Shown: in pieces, positions 8,043-16,584 of the stretch
Layout of the letters: the number at the start of each line of letters is the position of its first letter
How positions within the stretch are numbered: the first letter of the stretch is position 1
Assembly: GCA_030824115.1 (NCBI GenBank)
Contig: JAVBYI010000004.1
Location: 186,001 to 250,000, forward strand
Source: Rhodocyclaceae bacterium
GTDB lineage: Bacteria > Pseudomonadota > Gammaproteobacteria > Burkholderiales > Rhodocyclaceae
DNA: 64,000 nucleotides
Direction: 5' to 3'
Program-made: the position numbers and the translations under genes
The notes under the pieces: model-generated
Databases searched by the model: none
What the model saw: only the letters and a program-made list of their open reading frames with translations
Told to the model about the DNA's origin: nothing

Positions 8043-8531
8043 ATGAAAGCCAAGAAAGCCACTCGCATCGACATCGGCATCAGCGACGCAGACCGCGCCA
8101 AAATCGCACAAGGGCTGTCCCGTCTGCTGGCCGACAGCTACACGCTCTACCTGATGACGCACAACTTCCACTGGAACGTCACCGGGCCGATGTTCAATAC
8201 CCTGCACCTGATGTTCATGGGCCAGTACACCGAGCAGTGGAATGCGCTCGACATCATCGCCGAACGCATTCGGGCGCTGGGCCATCCCGCCCCCGGCACC
8301 TACAAGGAGTTCGTCAAGCTCGCCTCGATCAAGGAACCGGAAGGCGTGCCGAAGGCCACCGAGATGATCAAGCTGCTGGTCGCGGCGCAGGAAGCCACGG
8401 CGCGCACTGCCCGCGAACTGTTCCCGCTGGTCGACAAGGCCAACGACCAGCCGACCGCCGATGTGCTGACCCAGCGCCTCGATGTGCATGAGAAGACTGC
8501 CTGGATGTTGCGCAGTCTGCTGGAAGCGTAA
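8043..8531 (+). CDS. dps: Dps ferritin-like DNA-protection protein
   Basis: A 162-residue Dps with the canonical ferroxidase-site region THNFHWNVTGPMF followed by TEQWNALDIIAERIRALG. These residues form the intersubunit iron site of the dodecamer, which oxidises Fe(II) with peroxide and shields DNA. Two adjacent ATG codons are possible (8040, 8043). The second is better spaced from AGGAG at 8032-8036. The N-terminus has three lysines near its start, consistent with weak DNA contact. It lies directly behind oxyR, so peroxide induction is likely. Confidence 0.95.
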   Translation: MKAKKATRIDIGISDADRAKIAQGLSRLLADSYTLYLMTHNFHWNVTGPMFNTLHLMFMGQYTEQWNALDIIAERIRALGHPAPGTYKEFVKLASIKEPEGVPKATEMIKLLVAAQEATARTARELFPLVDKANDQPTADVLTQRLDVHEKTAWMLRSLLEA

Positions 8532-8572
8532 CGCTTCAGCTATACTGGCGTGTCGGGTTCCTGAGCATAGGC

Positions 8573-8665
8573 GCCCGCAGTTAAGGGCAAACCAGGGCGA
8601 AAGCCTTGGTGCGCAAAGCTACCTACCTAAGGACCAAGTCTATGGCAGAGGGGCCGCCAAGCGAT
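8573..8665 (+). ncRNA. Cyclic di-GMP-I riboswitch (GEMM-I)
   Basis: The aptamer signature is clear: GGGCAAACC at 8585-8593 leads into a 7-bp stem closed by a GAAA tetraloop (8599-8602). GCGCAAAGC follows at 8611-8619, then both halves of the 11-nt tetraloop receptor, CCTAAG (8626-8631) and TATGG (8641-8645), around a GAC/GTC mini-hairpin. This is the layout of the class I c-di-GMP aptamer. Downstream, AGCGG can pair with CCGCT immediately before the ATG at 8698, a possible translational switch. It controls the EAL-HDOD gene and probably the coupled histidine kinase. Confidence 0.92.
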
Positions 8666-8697
8666 TTGGATGCTGAAGCGGTCGATCTGCTCCGCTC

Positions 8698-9948
8698 ATG
8701 TCGTTACCCGATCACGCCCAAGATGTTTTTCTGGCACGTCAGCCTATCCTGGATCGCAATCAGGAACTGGTTGCCTATGAATTGCTGTTTCGCAGCGGCG
8801 ATCATGACGAGGCGCGGTTTTCCTGCGGACATGCGGCAACGGCAACTGTCATCAGTCATGCCTTCGGGAATCTGGGGATAACGGCTGCACTGGGGCCCTA
8901 CCGCGCCTTTATCAATATCGACAAAGATTTCCTGCAACACGAGGCCCTGCAGTTCCTGCCCCCAGACCAGGTGGTGATCGAGGTTCTTGAAGGCAACCTC
9001 GTCACGCCTGAAGTGGTGGCCCGCTGCGCGGAACTGAAGGCAATGGGCTATACCTTGGCGCTGGACGATTTCACCCGCGTTACCGATGACTATGTGCCGC
9101 TGTTGCCGCTTGCATCGATCATCAAGGTCGATCTCACCCTGGTTGCCACGGAAGATCTGCCCGGTCTGGTGGCCCAGTTGCGGCCGCTGGTCTCCCAGTT
9201 GTTGGCGGAGAAGGTCGAGACGGCCGAACAGTTTGAGTGCTGCCTGAATCTCGGCTTCGACCTGTTCCAGGGTTACTACTTCGCGCGCCCGACGATTATT
9301 GCCGGCCGGCGTCTGCAGCCCAGCCAGATAACGACCTTGCGGCTGATCGCCATGGTGGCCAAGGAGGCCGAGACCCCGGAGATCGAGCTGGCCCTCAAGC
9401 AGGATCCGGCACTGTCGGTATCCATGCTGCGACTGGTGAACTCGGTGGGCTTGAGCGGGGGCAGAAATATCAGCTCACTGCGGCAGGCCGTCATGGTGCT
9501 TGGCCGGCAACAGTTTTCACGCTGGCTGCAACTGCTGCTTTACACCGATACCAGCAAGCGTTCGAAATCGCCGCTGCTGACGATGGCCGCATTGCGCGGG
9601 CGATTTTCGGAGTTGGTGGCGGAGCAGACCTGCCCGGGCGATCGGCACATGAAGGATTCGGCATTCATGGTCGGCATTTTGTCCTTGACGCCAGCGTTGC
9701 TGGGCCAGTCGATGGATACCATTCTGCAGCACCTGAACTTGTCGGCATCGATTCAGGAAGCCCTGTTTGAAAGAAAAGGCATCCTCGGGGCGATTCTCGA
9801 GATGGCCGAGTCGCTTGAGTCGGGGGCAATTTCCACGTGCCAGGATTGCCTGCACAAGCTGCCGCTGCTCGATGCCGGGCAGCTCAATGACTGCCATGCC
9901 GAGGCGCTGGCCTGGGCGAACAAGATCGGCTGTGACGTTCATGAGTGA
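8698..9948 (+). CDS. EAL-HDOD (YuxH-type) signalling protein with degenerate EAL domain
   Basis: A 416-residue protein. An N-terminal EAL-like domain starts with VFLARQPILDRNQELVAYELLFR, and an HDOD domain fills the second half (from about residue 200). The catalytic EAL signature is replaced by EVL (VIEVLEGN). DDF and KVD remain, so c-di-GMP hydrolysis is unlikely. Such proteins act as scaffolds in motility or stress signalling. ATG 8698 is the first start after an in-frame stop at 8674 and lacks a strong ribosome-binding site, as expected if the upstream riboswitch gates translation. It overlaps the next gene by 8 nt. Confidence 0.85.
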   Translation: MSLPDHAQDVFLARQPILDRNQELVAYELLFRSGDHDEARFSCGHAATATVISHAFGNLGITAALGPYRAFINIDKDFLQHEALQFLPPDQVVIEVLEGNLVTPEVVARCAELKAMGYTLALDDFTRVTDDYVPLLPLASIIKVDLTLVATEDLPGLVAQLRPLVSQLLAEKVETAEQFECCLNLGFDLFQGYYFARPTIIAGRRLQPSQITTLRLIAMVAKEAETPEIELALKQDPALSVSMLRLVNSVGLSGGRNISSLRQAVMVLGRQQFSRWLQLLLYTDTSKRSKSPLLTMAALRGRFSELVAEQTCPGDRHMKDSAFMVGILSLTPALLGQSMDTILQHLNLSASIQEALFERKGILGAILEMAESLESGAISTCQDCLHKLPLLDAGQLNDCHAEALAWANKIGCDVHE

Positions 9949-12667
9949 CGGGATTTCCATCCGCACGCGTCTCCTGTTTCTGGTCGTGGCAGGTGCCATA
10001 TCGCTTGCAGCGAGCGTCGGCTACGGCATCTATACCGACATGCACCAGACCATCGATGCGACCAAAGCCTCGTTGCGTACCTTGGCGATTACGATGGTCG
10101 GCAAGACCGGCGGCAAGATTGCCAATGCCCGCCAGACACTGGAGCGTCTGGCGGAGCGTCCGCTGGTCAAATTGGTTGACGCCAAGCAGTGCGACGATAT
10201 TTTGAAGGAACTGCTGTACCTGAATCCCGACTATGCCAATGCGACGTACACGACGCGCGAGGGCGTGGCGGTCTGTTCTGCGGTGCCGCAACCCGGCGGC
10301 AAGCAGGTCAATGTTGGCAAGGCACCCTGGTTCCAGCGCTTCGTCAAAAACCAGCATTTCACCGTCGGTGAGCCATTTTTCGGGCCGATTACCGGCAAGT
10401 GGGTTTCTGTCCTCAGCGCGCCGATCTGGAATGAACAGCACGAATTGGTCGGCGGGGTGCAGTTTCCGTTTGATCTCAATGCCTACGATCCACAGATCCC
10501 GACCCAATTTTTGCCCGCCGGGACGCGCTATGGCTTTGTGTCGGAAGGCGGCATTCTGGTCTGGCGGAATGCAGATCCCGAAGGGGAAATTGGCAAGCGG
10601 ACCCAGTCGGAAGCTGCGCAGCGGACGATTGAGGTTCGTGACGGAGAGTTTGAAAGTACGGGTAGTGATGGGGTAAGCCGCTACTATGCCGTCGTGCCGA
10701 TGCCGGAGACCGGGTGGGTTGCGTTTGTCGGGGTGCCGGTGTCGGCGATTTATGCGGATGCCCGGCAGCGCGCACTGAGTGCTGTGCTGCTGGCGTTGGC
10801 CGGGATTTGCCTGCTGTTGCTTCTATCCTTCCTGGTCGCACACAGGATTGTCCGGCCGGTGGCCCTGCTTGAGAAAACGGCACGCGCATTACATGGCGGC
10901 AATCTCGGGGCCAGAATGGCGGTGACAGGCCCCAGCGAGGTGGTCGAGGTCGCGAAGGCCTTTAATGCCATGGCGGATAGCGTTCAGGCTTATACCGTCA
11001 GGCTTGAGGCAGAGGTTGAGGCACACCAGCGTGCCGAGGAGTTGTTACGGGAAAGCAAGGAGGATCTCTCAATCACCTTGAATGCCATCGGTGATGGCGT
11101 CATCGCTACGGACGCTGAAGGTCGTGTCACCCGTATGAATCCAACCGCCGAGCGTCTGTGCGGCTGGGTGCTGGATGACGCCAAGGGCCAGCCGCTGCCT
11201 GATGTATTCCGTATCGTCAACGCGACCACGCGCGCGACGGTGGTTAACCCTGTGGAATTGGTGATGGCACATGGCCAAGTGGTCGGTCTCGCCAACCATA
11301 CCGTGTTGCTGGCCAAGGGTGGGCGGGAATTCCATATTGCCGACAGCGCAGCACCCATCCGCAACGCGGCTGGCGAGATCGTCGGCGTGGTGCTGGTGTT
11401 CAGCGATGTCACGCCGCGCGTGACAGCCGAACTCGAACTGGCGCAATACCGCGAGCATCTGGAAGCTCTGGTCGAGGAGCGTACGCAGGCGCTCACGGTT
11501 GCCAAGGATGTGGCCGAAGCGGCCAATCGTGCCAAAAGCACCTTCCTCGCCAATATGAGTCACGAGTTGCGCACGCCCATGAATGCCATCATGGGTATGA
11601 CCGATCTGGCCTTGCGCCATACCGAAGACCCGAAACTCCAGGATCAGTTGAGCAAGGTCATTCAGGCTTCGCGGCATTTGCTGGCTGTCATCAACGACAT
11701 CCTCGACATTTCCAAGATCGAGGCGGATCGACTGACCCTGGAAGCGGTCAGCTTCAAGTTCGGCGAGGTGCTGGAAAATCTGATGAGCCTGACCGGCCAC
11801 CGGGCCAGCGAAAAACACCTGAAGCTGCTGCTCGACCTGACGCCGGAAATCAACCACCTCTCGCTGCTGGGCGACCCGTTGCGCCTCGGCCAGATCCTGC
11901 TTAACCTGACTGGCAATGCCTTGAAGTTTACCGAGCACGGGTCGATTACCGTACGCACCCGATTGCTGGAAAACCACCCGGACAGCGTGCGCTTGCGCAT
12001 CGAAGTGACTGACACCGGCATCGGTATCACACCTGAAAATCAGCAGCACTTGTTCACTGCCTTTGAGCAGGCAGACGGCTCGATGACCCGCAAATACGGC
12101 GGCACGGGCCTTGGCCTTGCCATCAGCAAGCGGCTGACCAAGTTGATGGGCGGCGAGATTGGGGTGGACAGTGTTCCCGGTCAGGGCAGTACCTTCTGGT
12201 TTACCGTGCGCCTGAGCAAGGCGACGGATGCCGTCCTGCCAGCGCCGACTTTCTCGGGGCAGGCCGCTGATGAACGCCTGCTCGACGAGTTCGCCGGCAC
12301 CCTCATCCTGCTGGCCGAAGACGAGCCGATCAATCAGGAGGTCTCGCGCGGCCTGTTGGAAGATGCCGGTCTGGCCGTTGATCTGGCCGAGGATGGGGTT
12401 GAGGCCGTGGCCCTGGCCAGGAAAAACCGCTATGCCCTGATCCTGATGGACATGCAGATGCCCAACCTCAATGGCATTGATGCCACGAAGGCGATTCGTG
12501 CGCTGCCGGGCTATGCCCGGACGCCGATCCTCGCCATGACAGCCAACGCTTTCGATGAGGATCGCCAGGTCTGCCTGAGCGCCGGCATGAACGACCACAT
12601 CGCCAAGCCGGTCGATCCAGACAAGTTGTTCGAGACTTTGCTGAAGTGGCTGGCGACGACGCGCTAG
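9941..12667 (+). CDS. dCache-HAMP-PAS hybrid histidine kinase
   Basis: The 908-residue protein has TM1 (residues 9-32), a periplasmic double-Cache-like sensor, TM2 (about 277-303), HAMP, a short coiled coil and PAS (about 373-490). HisKA follows with His541 in [12 protein letters not shown], then HATPase_c (N box [10 protein letters not shown] boxes) and a receiver domain with acceptor Asp837 in LILMDMQMP. No Hpt domain is present, so phosphotransfer must go to a separate protein. Its ATG lies inside the end of the EAL-HDOD gene, so the pair is one translational unit under the c-di-GMP riboswitch. A repeat copy (AVLPAPTF) forms the linker between the ATPase and receiver domains. Confidence 0.9.
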   Translation: MSDGISIRTRLLFLVVAGAISLAASVGYGIYTDMHQTIDATKASLRTLAITMVGKTGGKIANARQTLERLAERPLVKLVDAKQCDDILKELLYLNPDYANATYTTREGVAVCSAVPQPGGKQVNVGKAPWFQRFVKNQHFTVGEPFFGPITGKWVSVLSAPIWNEQHELVGGVQFPFDLNAYDPQIPTQFLPAGTRYGFVSEGGILVWRNADPEGEIGKRTQSEAAQRTIEVRDGEFESTGSDGVSRYYAVVPMPETGWVAFVGVPVSAIYADARQRALSAVLLALAGICLLLLLSFLVAHRIVRPVALLEKTARALHGGNLGARMAVTGPSEVVEVAKAFNAMADSVQAYTVRLEAEVEAHQRAEELLRESKEDLSITLNAIGDGVIATDAEGRVTRMNPTAERLCGWVLDDAKGQPLPDVFRIVNATTRATVVNPVELVMAHGQVVGLANHTVLLAKGGREFHIADSAAPIRNAAGEIVGVVLVFSDVTPRVTAELELAQYREHLEALVEERTQALTVAKDVAEAANRAKSTFLANMSHELRTPMNAIMGMTDLALRHTEDPKLQDQLSKVIQASRHLLAVINDILDISKIEADRLTLEAVSFKFGEVLENLMSLTGHRASEKHLKLLLDLTPEINHLSLLGDPLRLGQILLNLTGNALKFTEHGSITVRTRLLENHPDSVRLRIEVTDTGIGITPENQQHLFTAFEQADGSMTRKYGGTGLGLAISKRLTKLMGGEIGVDSVPGQGSTFWFTVRLSKATDAVLPAPTFSGQAADERLLDEFAGTLILLAEDEPINQEVSRGLLEDAGLAVDLAEDGVEAVALARKNRYALILMDMQMPNLNGIDATKAIRALPGYARTPILAMTANAFDEDRQVCLSAGMNDHIAKPVDPDKLFETLLKWLATTR
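12229..12256 (+). repeat. Dispersed coding repeat, copy 4
   Basis: Read AVLPAPTF in the histidine kinase, in the linker between the HATPase and receiver domains. One or two differences from consensus. Confidence 0.8.
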
Positions 12668-12679
12668 TTTGCTGTCGAC

Positions 12680-13507
12680 CTATCCAGCGAAACGCTGTCC
12701 GAGCCAGTCGATAAGGTCCTGCGCGACGATCTGCCAGTCGCGTTCCAGCATCAGGCCGTGGCCCATGCCGGGATATAGCGTGGCATCGACGCCATAGCTG
12801 TGTGCCGTCATCTCGACCAGCGCGGCGGGGATGATCAGGTCAAGTTCTGCACCCATCACGCGCAGGTCATCGCGCTGACGCGGCAGATGCTCGATAACCC
12901 GGTGGATGTTCGGCAGGTTGAGCAGCATCATGTCCCAGATGGCGCGATGGGATTCCGGCTGGGCCATGCGCACGTAGCGTCCCAGATCGTCCATCGACAC
13001 GGGTTGGGCGAACAGCGCTTCCTGCAGGCTGCTGAGGGCGACATGGCCGCCGCTCATCAGGCCGTTCAGGTCGACGAACAGGTTGGGGCGGGAAAAGAGC
13101 ATGCCGAAGGCCGAGGCGGCCAGCCCCTGCGGCGGCACAGAGCACATCAGTACGGCCGCAGCAGCCGGATGCTGCTCCAGGTACTTTTGCACCACGAAGC
13201 CGCCCATTGAATGACCGATCAGCACGGGTGGTGTGGGCAGCAGGGCGGCGACTTCAGCCACATCGTTGATGTAATCGTCGACGGAATAACTGTCGAGGTG
13301 GTCGCGGCGTCGGCTGGCACCATGTCCCGACAGGCTGAGGGCCTGGCAGTTGAAGCCGGCTTGGGCGAAATACGGCAGGAAATGCTCGGCCCAGCACCAG
13401 GCGGCGGTGTAGGCGCCATGGATGAACAGCAGGGGGGGCATGCCGGGCCGTGCCCGGGCGGCGGGGGTCGCGAGGATTTCCAGTGTTTCGGTACGACGTG
13501 AGTTCAT
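12680..13507 (-). CDS. Alpha/beta hydrolase
   Basis: A 275-residue alpha/beta-hydrolase with an oxyanion region LLFIHGAYTAAWCW, nucleophile elbow GHSMGG (Ser at about residue 100), candidate acid in GAELDLIIP and catalytic His in GMGHGLMLE near the C-terminus. All triad members are present. The substrate is not predictable: esterase, lactonase or C-C hydrolase are possible. ATG 13507 is chosen because homology-like sequence begins just after it. An in-frame ATG at about 13576 would add 23 residues. It is convergent with the histidine kinase, with 12 nt between stops. Confidence 0.82.
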   Translation of the reverse strand: MNSRRTETLEILATPAARARPGMPPLLFIHGAYTAAWCWAEHFLPYFAQAGFNCQALSLSGHGASRRRDHLDSYSVDDYINDVAEVAALLPTPPVLIGHSMGGFVVQKYLEQHPAAAAVLMCSVPPQGLAASAFGMLFSRPNLFVDLNGLMSGGHVALSSLQEALFAQPVSMDDLGRYVRMAQPESHRAIWDMMLLNLPNIHRVIEHLPRQRDDLRVMGAELDLIIPAALVEMTAHSYGVDATLYPGMGHGLMLERDWQIVAQDLIDWLGQRFAG

Positions 13508-13636
13508 TGGGGCTGCCGGAGAGAGGCCAGCCTGCGATTCTATTGCCCCGGGACTAGGCCCGGCGCGCTTGATCATGGTTAATTTCTTGGCAGCGGGGAA
13601 GGAGTAGCCTGTGCCAACGGACGACTGGAGGGAGTC

Positions 13637-15700
13637 ATGTTCAAGCAACTGAATAATCTGCGTTTCCGCTTCATTCTGCTGGCCAGTCTGGGGGCGCCGG
13701 CCTTGCTGGTGTGGATCTCGGGCTATTACGCCTGGGAGAACTGGCGTGATTACCGCATGGTGCGCACCACCATCGAGGCCAACACGATGGCCGACCAGAT
13801 CATCGCGGCGGCTGGCCTGCAGGCACTTGAGCGCGGCGTGGCGGCCAGCCTGCTTTCTGCTGCCGGTCCAGCCCCTGAAGCGGGCCGTCAGCGGCTCACC
13901 AACCTGCGTGCCAAGAGCGACCAACTCTGGCAGGATGCCTTCACGACGGCGGGCGTACTCGAACAAAAAGGGGTGGTGTTCGAGAAGGCAGTGATTACGC
14001 GCAAGCTGGCCGGTGAGGCCTATGCCGAGCTGCAGACGGCGCGCAAGCGCGTCGATAGCAGCCTGACGAAGGCGGAGCGCGACATCCAGGCACCGGAGTG
14101 GATTCCGGTCATGACGCGCTTTATCAATGCAGCGGCACGCATGCGCATGGCCTCGTTTGGTGGCGCAGCTTTTCCGCCGCGCATCACCTACCCGAACCTG
14201 ACGGCCAAGCAGAGTGTCTGGCTGGCCTCCGAATACGCCGGGCTGGAACGCGCCAATGTGGCCGCCCTGCTCAATTCGAACGCACCGGCTTCAGGTGAGG
14301 TGTTGGCGCGTTTGGGCGCTTTTCGCCAAAACGTCGATGCGGCCATTGCCGACATTCTCCTGCTCAAGCGCGTCAGCGATACGCCGCCGGAAGTGCGCAC
14401 TGCCATTGAGGGCATGGAGGCGCATTTTCTCGGTTCGTTCGAGCAGTTGCGCAAGGATCTCTATCGGGAAGCCCGCTCGGCCACCCCGGTCGGCGAACGC
14501 CATTTCTCGCTAACCAGTCCGGCATGGATCGAAAAGTCCACTGCCGCCATCGATACCATTCTCAAGGTTTCCGAGGCTTATTCGCACGTGAACAACCGTG
14601 ATGCCGAGGAGACCGCGCAACTCCGTTTCCTGCAGATGTGGGGCTATATCGCCTTGTTCATCGCCATCATCGCTACGTCGCTCGTGATGGTCACGCTGCT
14701 GTTCAACAAGCTGCGCCACCTCGATATCCTGCACGATTCGATGATCGAACTGGCCGGTGGTCAGGGCGATCTGACCTTCCGTCTGCAAGCCGACACGAGC
14801 GACGAGATTGGCGAGATCTCGTCGGCCTTCAATAAATTTGCCGCCAAGTTGCGTGACATCATTGCCGAAACCCATGAGGTTGTCGGGCAACTGGCCGCTA
14901 CCGCGACCAAACTGACCGTTGCCAGCAACCGTGTCGCAGGCAGTTCGAATACCCAGAGCGAGATGTCGCTCGCCACGGCCACGGCTGTGGAGGAAATTAC
15001 CGCCAGCATGGCACAGGTGGCCGAACGGGCGCGTGAGACCTCGGAGGAATCGAAACAGGCCGGGGCGCTTGCTGAGGATGGTGCTCGTGTGGTGCGCGAC
15101 GTCTCTGCCCAGATTCATGAACTGGCGGGTGGGGTGGCCGAAAATTCGGAACGCATTGAAGGGCTGGGTGAGCGTTCGCGCGAAATCGGCGGCATTGTTG
15201 GCGTGATTCGCGAGATTGCCGATCAGACCAATCTGCTGGCGCTGAACGCAGCCATCGAAGCGGCGCGCGCCGGCGAGCAGGGCCGCGGGTTTGCCGTGGT
15301 GGCCGACGAGGTGCGCAAGCTCGCCGAGCGCACCGGCACTGCAACCGTGGATATCTCGGCCAAGATCGAGGCGATCCAGCGCGATACGGACGGCGCCGTT
15401 AAGGGCATGCACGCCAGCAGCAAGCGGCTTGAAGAGGTGGTGGCGCTTTCCGCCGATGCGGCGGAATCGCTGGGACGTATCAGTGACGGCACGGCGGCGG
15501 CACGCCGTCGCGTCGAGGAAATCGCGCATGCCACCGAGGAAGAGAGCCAGGCTGGTGCTGCCATCGCACGCAACGTCGAACAGGTCGCCGCGATGGCCGA
15601 GGAGAACAAGCAGGCTGTTGGTGAAACTGCGCAGGATGCACTGCAACTCACGGAACTCGCCGGCCGCCTCGACAAACTGGTCGGGCGGTTTAAGGTTTAG
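13637..15700 (+). CDS. Methyl-accepting chemotaxis protein with NIT-like sensor
   Basis: A 687-residue chemoreceptor. TM1 is at residues 11-31. The large periplasmic helical domain carries [15 protein letters not shown], as in nitrate/nitrite-sensing NIT domains. TM2 is at about 336-356, then HAMP and a full signalling domain with the conserved hairpin tip [20 protein letters not shown]. There is no C-terminal CheR/CheB-tethering pentapeptide (the end is LVGRFKV). A GGAGGGA ribosome-binding site precedes ATG 13637. No che genes lie nearby, so it is an orphan receptor feeding an array encoded elsewhere. The ligand guess (nitrate or nitrite) rests on fold resemblance only. Confidence 0.9.
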   Translation: MFKQLNNLRFRFILLASLGAPALLVWISGYYAWENWRDYRMVRTTIEANTMADQIIAAAGLQALERGVAASLLSAAGPAPEAGRQRLTNLRAKSDQLWQDAFTTAGVLEQKGVVFEKAVITRKLAGEAYAELQTARKRVDSSLTKAERDIQAPEWIPVMTRFINAAARMRMASFGGAAFPPRITYPNLTAKQSVWLASEYAGLERANVAALLNSNAPASGEVLARLGAFRQNVDAAIADILLLKRVSDTPPEVRTAIEGMEAHFLGSFEQLRKDLYREARSATPVGERHFSLTSPAWIEKSTAAIDTILKVSEAYSHVNNRDAEETAQLRFLQMWGYIALFIAIIATSLVMVTLLFNKLRHLDILHDSMIELAGGQGDLTFRLQADTSDEIGEISSAFNKFAAKLRDIIAETHEVVGQLAATATKLTVASNRVAGSSNTQSEMSLATATAVEEITASMAQVAERARETSEESKQAGALAEDGARVVRDVSAQIHELAGGVAENSERIEGLGERSREIGGIVGVIREIADQTNLLALNAAIEAARAGEQGRGFAVVADEVRKLAERTGTATVDISAKIEAIQRDTDGAVKGMHASSKRLEEVVALSADAAESLGRISDGTAAARRRVEEIAHATEEESQAGAAIARNVEQVAAMAEENKQAVGETAQDALQLTELAGRLDKLVGRFKV

Positions 15701-15722
15701 GCGGGTACCGGCCTATATTTTT
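15699..15722 (+). terminator. Weak candidate terminator after the chemoreceptor gene
   Basis: A short imperfect AGGC/GCCT stem at 15699-15714 is followed by TATATTTTTT. It would lie between convergent genes. The stem is weak, so this is tentative. Confidence 0.25.
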
Positions 15723-16099
15723 TGCAGCTTGTCCTCACAACTGACATAGACGGTGATGTTTCGTCGTAGCAGGTCATCCAGTACGCCCGCGCGAAAAGCC
15801 TTGCTTTGCCATGCGTCCGGCCGGTCTGGTGTGACATAGAGCACGACATCCTCACCCTGGTTGGTTGTGCCAATGACGACCCGCGATTTATCGGGTCGTA
15901 GTTCAAATGGAATCGGGCGGCTCATCCGTTGCGTTTGCAACCAGATGCACTCATAGACTCGACAGGATTCTGGCCTGGTTTCATATATGCCGCAACCAAC
16001 GCCTATTTTGCAGTGCTGGCACCATGTGTTGCCAGGCTTGTCCAACTCGCGAATCTTCAATACCTTGCAGCAGGCCGTGCAACCTTCACAGTTGTGCAT
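15713..16099 (-). CDS. YkgJ-family cysteine-cluster protein
   Basis: A 128-residue protein. Cysteines in CEGCTACC, CQHC, GCGIYETRPESC and YEC form the CxxxCxxC...C...C pattern of the YkgJ/UPF0153 family, thought to bind zinc or an Fe-S cluster. The C-terminal half lacks cysteines except one near the end (VSCEDKLQKI). No clear operon partner: it is convergent with the chemoreceptor gene and 29 nt from the PIN gene on the same strand. The biochemical role of the family is not established. Confidence 0.75.
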   Translation of the reverse strand: MHNCEGCTACCKVLKIRELDKPGNTWCQHCKIGVGCGIYETRPESCRVYECIWLQTQRMSRPIPFELRPDKSRVVIGTTNQGEDVVLYVTPDRPDAWQSKAFRAGVLDDLLRRNITVYVSCEDKLQKI

Positions 16100-16128
16100 A
16101 CATACCTCTTATGTCCTGTCGTTCCATT

Positions 16129-16584
16129 TTATTCTGCCGTCCCGCCAGCACCGACTTTTTCAAGCACCTCGTCGGGTGTAAAGACATGAAACAGGTGATC
16201 GAGGCGGCGGCTGCGGCGTAATTTGAGCAGCAGCTTGTCGGCGGTGACCAGCCAGTCGGCTTGCCCGTCACGGGCGAGTTCGAGGAATTTCTGGTCGTCC
16301 TTGTCCTGGCATTTCGGCAAGACAATCCCGGTGCGCGGTGGGCTATCGATGATCTGGACGAGTTCGAGATAGGCAGCATAAGCGGCTGCCTGTTGTTCTA
16401 CGGAAAGCTCGAACAGGGGATAGCCGAGCACGCGCTGATATTCGGCCAGACAGGCCGGGCTGGTCAATGCAATCCAGCGGCCGCAAACGACTTCGCCCCG
16501 CAAGGGGGCGAAGCGACTGTCGGCAAAGACGAACAGCGAGAGCAGGACGTTCGTGTCGAATACAACACAAACGGCTTGCGTCAT
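16129..16584 (-). CDS. PIN-domain putative ribonuclease (COG1569-like), orphan toxin
   Basis: A 151-residue PIN protein: VVFDTNVLLS supplies the first acidic residue, AEYQRVL the conserved Glu, and KDDQKFLELA plus ADWLVTADK the remaining acidic residues of the metal-dependent RNase site. The family is annotated as toxins of type II toxin-antitoxin pairs, but no antitoxin-like gene is adjacent. Its ATG overlaps the phaC stop by 1 nt (TGATG), so it is translated from the PHA synthase message. The C-terminus EKVGAGGTAE followed by stop is entirely a repeat copy, so the native tail may have been replaced. Confidence 0.8.
   Translation of the reverse strand: MTQAVCVVFDTNVLLSLFVFADSRFAPLRGEVVCGRWIALTSPACLAEYQRVLGYPLFELSVEQQAAAYAAYLELVQIIDSPPRTGIVLPKCQDKDDQKFLELARDGQADWLVTADKLLLKLRRSRRLDHLFHVFTPDEVLEKVGAGGTAE
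16135..16162 (+). repeat. Dispersed coding repeat, copy 5
   Basis: Read in reverse as KVGAGGTA, giving the last residues of the PIN protein just before its stop codon. One mismatch to the core. Confidence 0.85.

Noticed and set aside
9767-9940. Upstream extension of the hybrid kinase frame into the EAL-HDOD gene
   Set aside because: The real start is ATG 9941, just before TM1; the extension is out-of-frame HDOD coding sequence.
11069-12598. 509-codon minus-strand open frame opposite the hybrid kinase
   Set aside because: Shadow of HisKA/HATPase/receiver coding sequence; no motif of its own.
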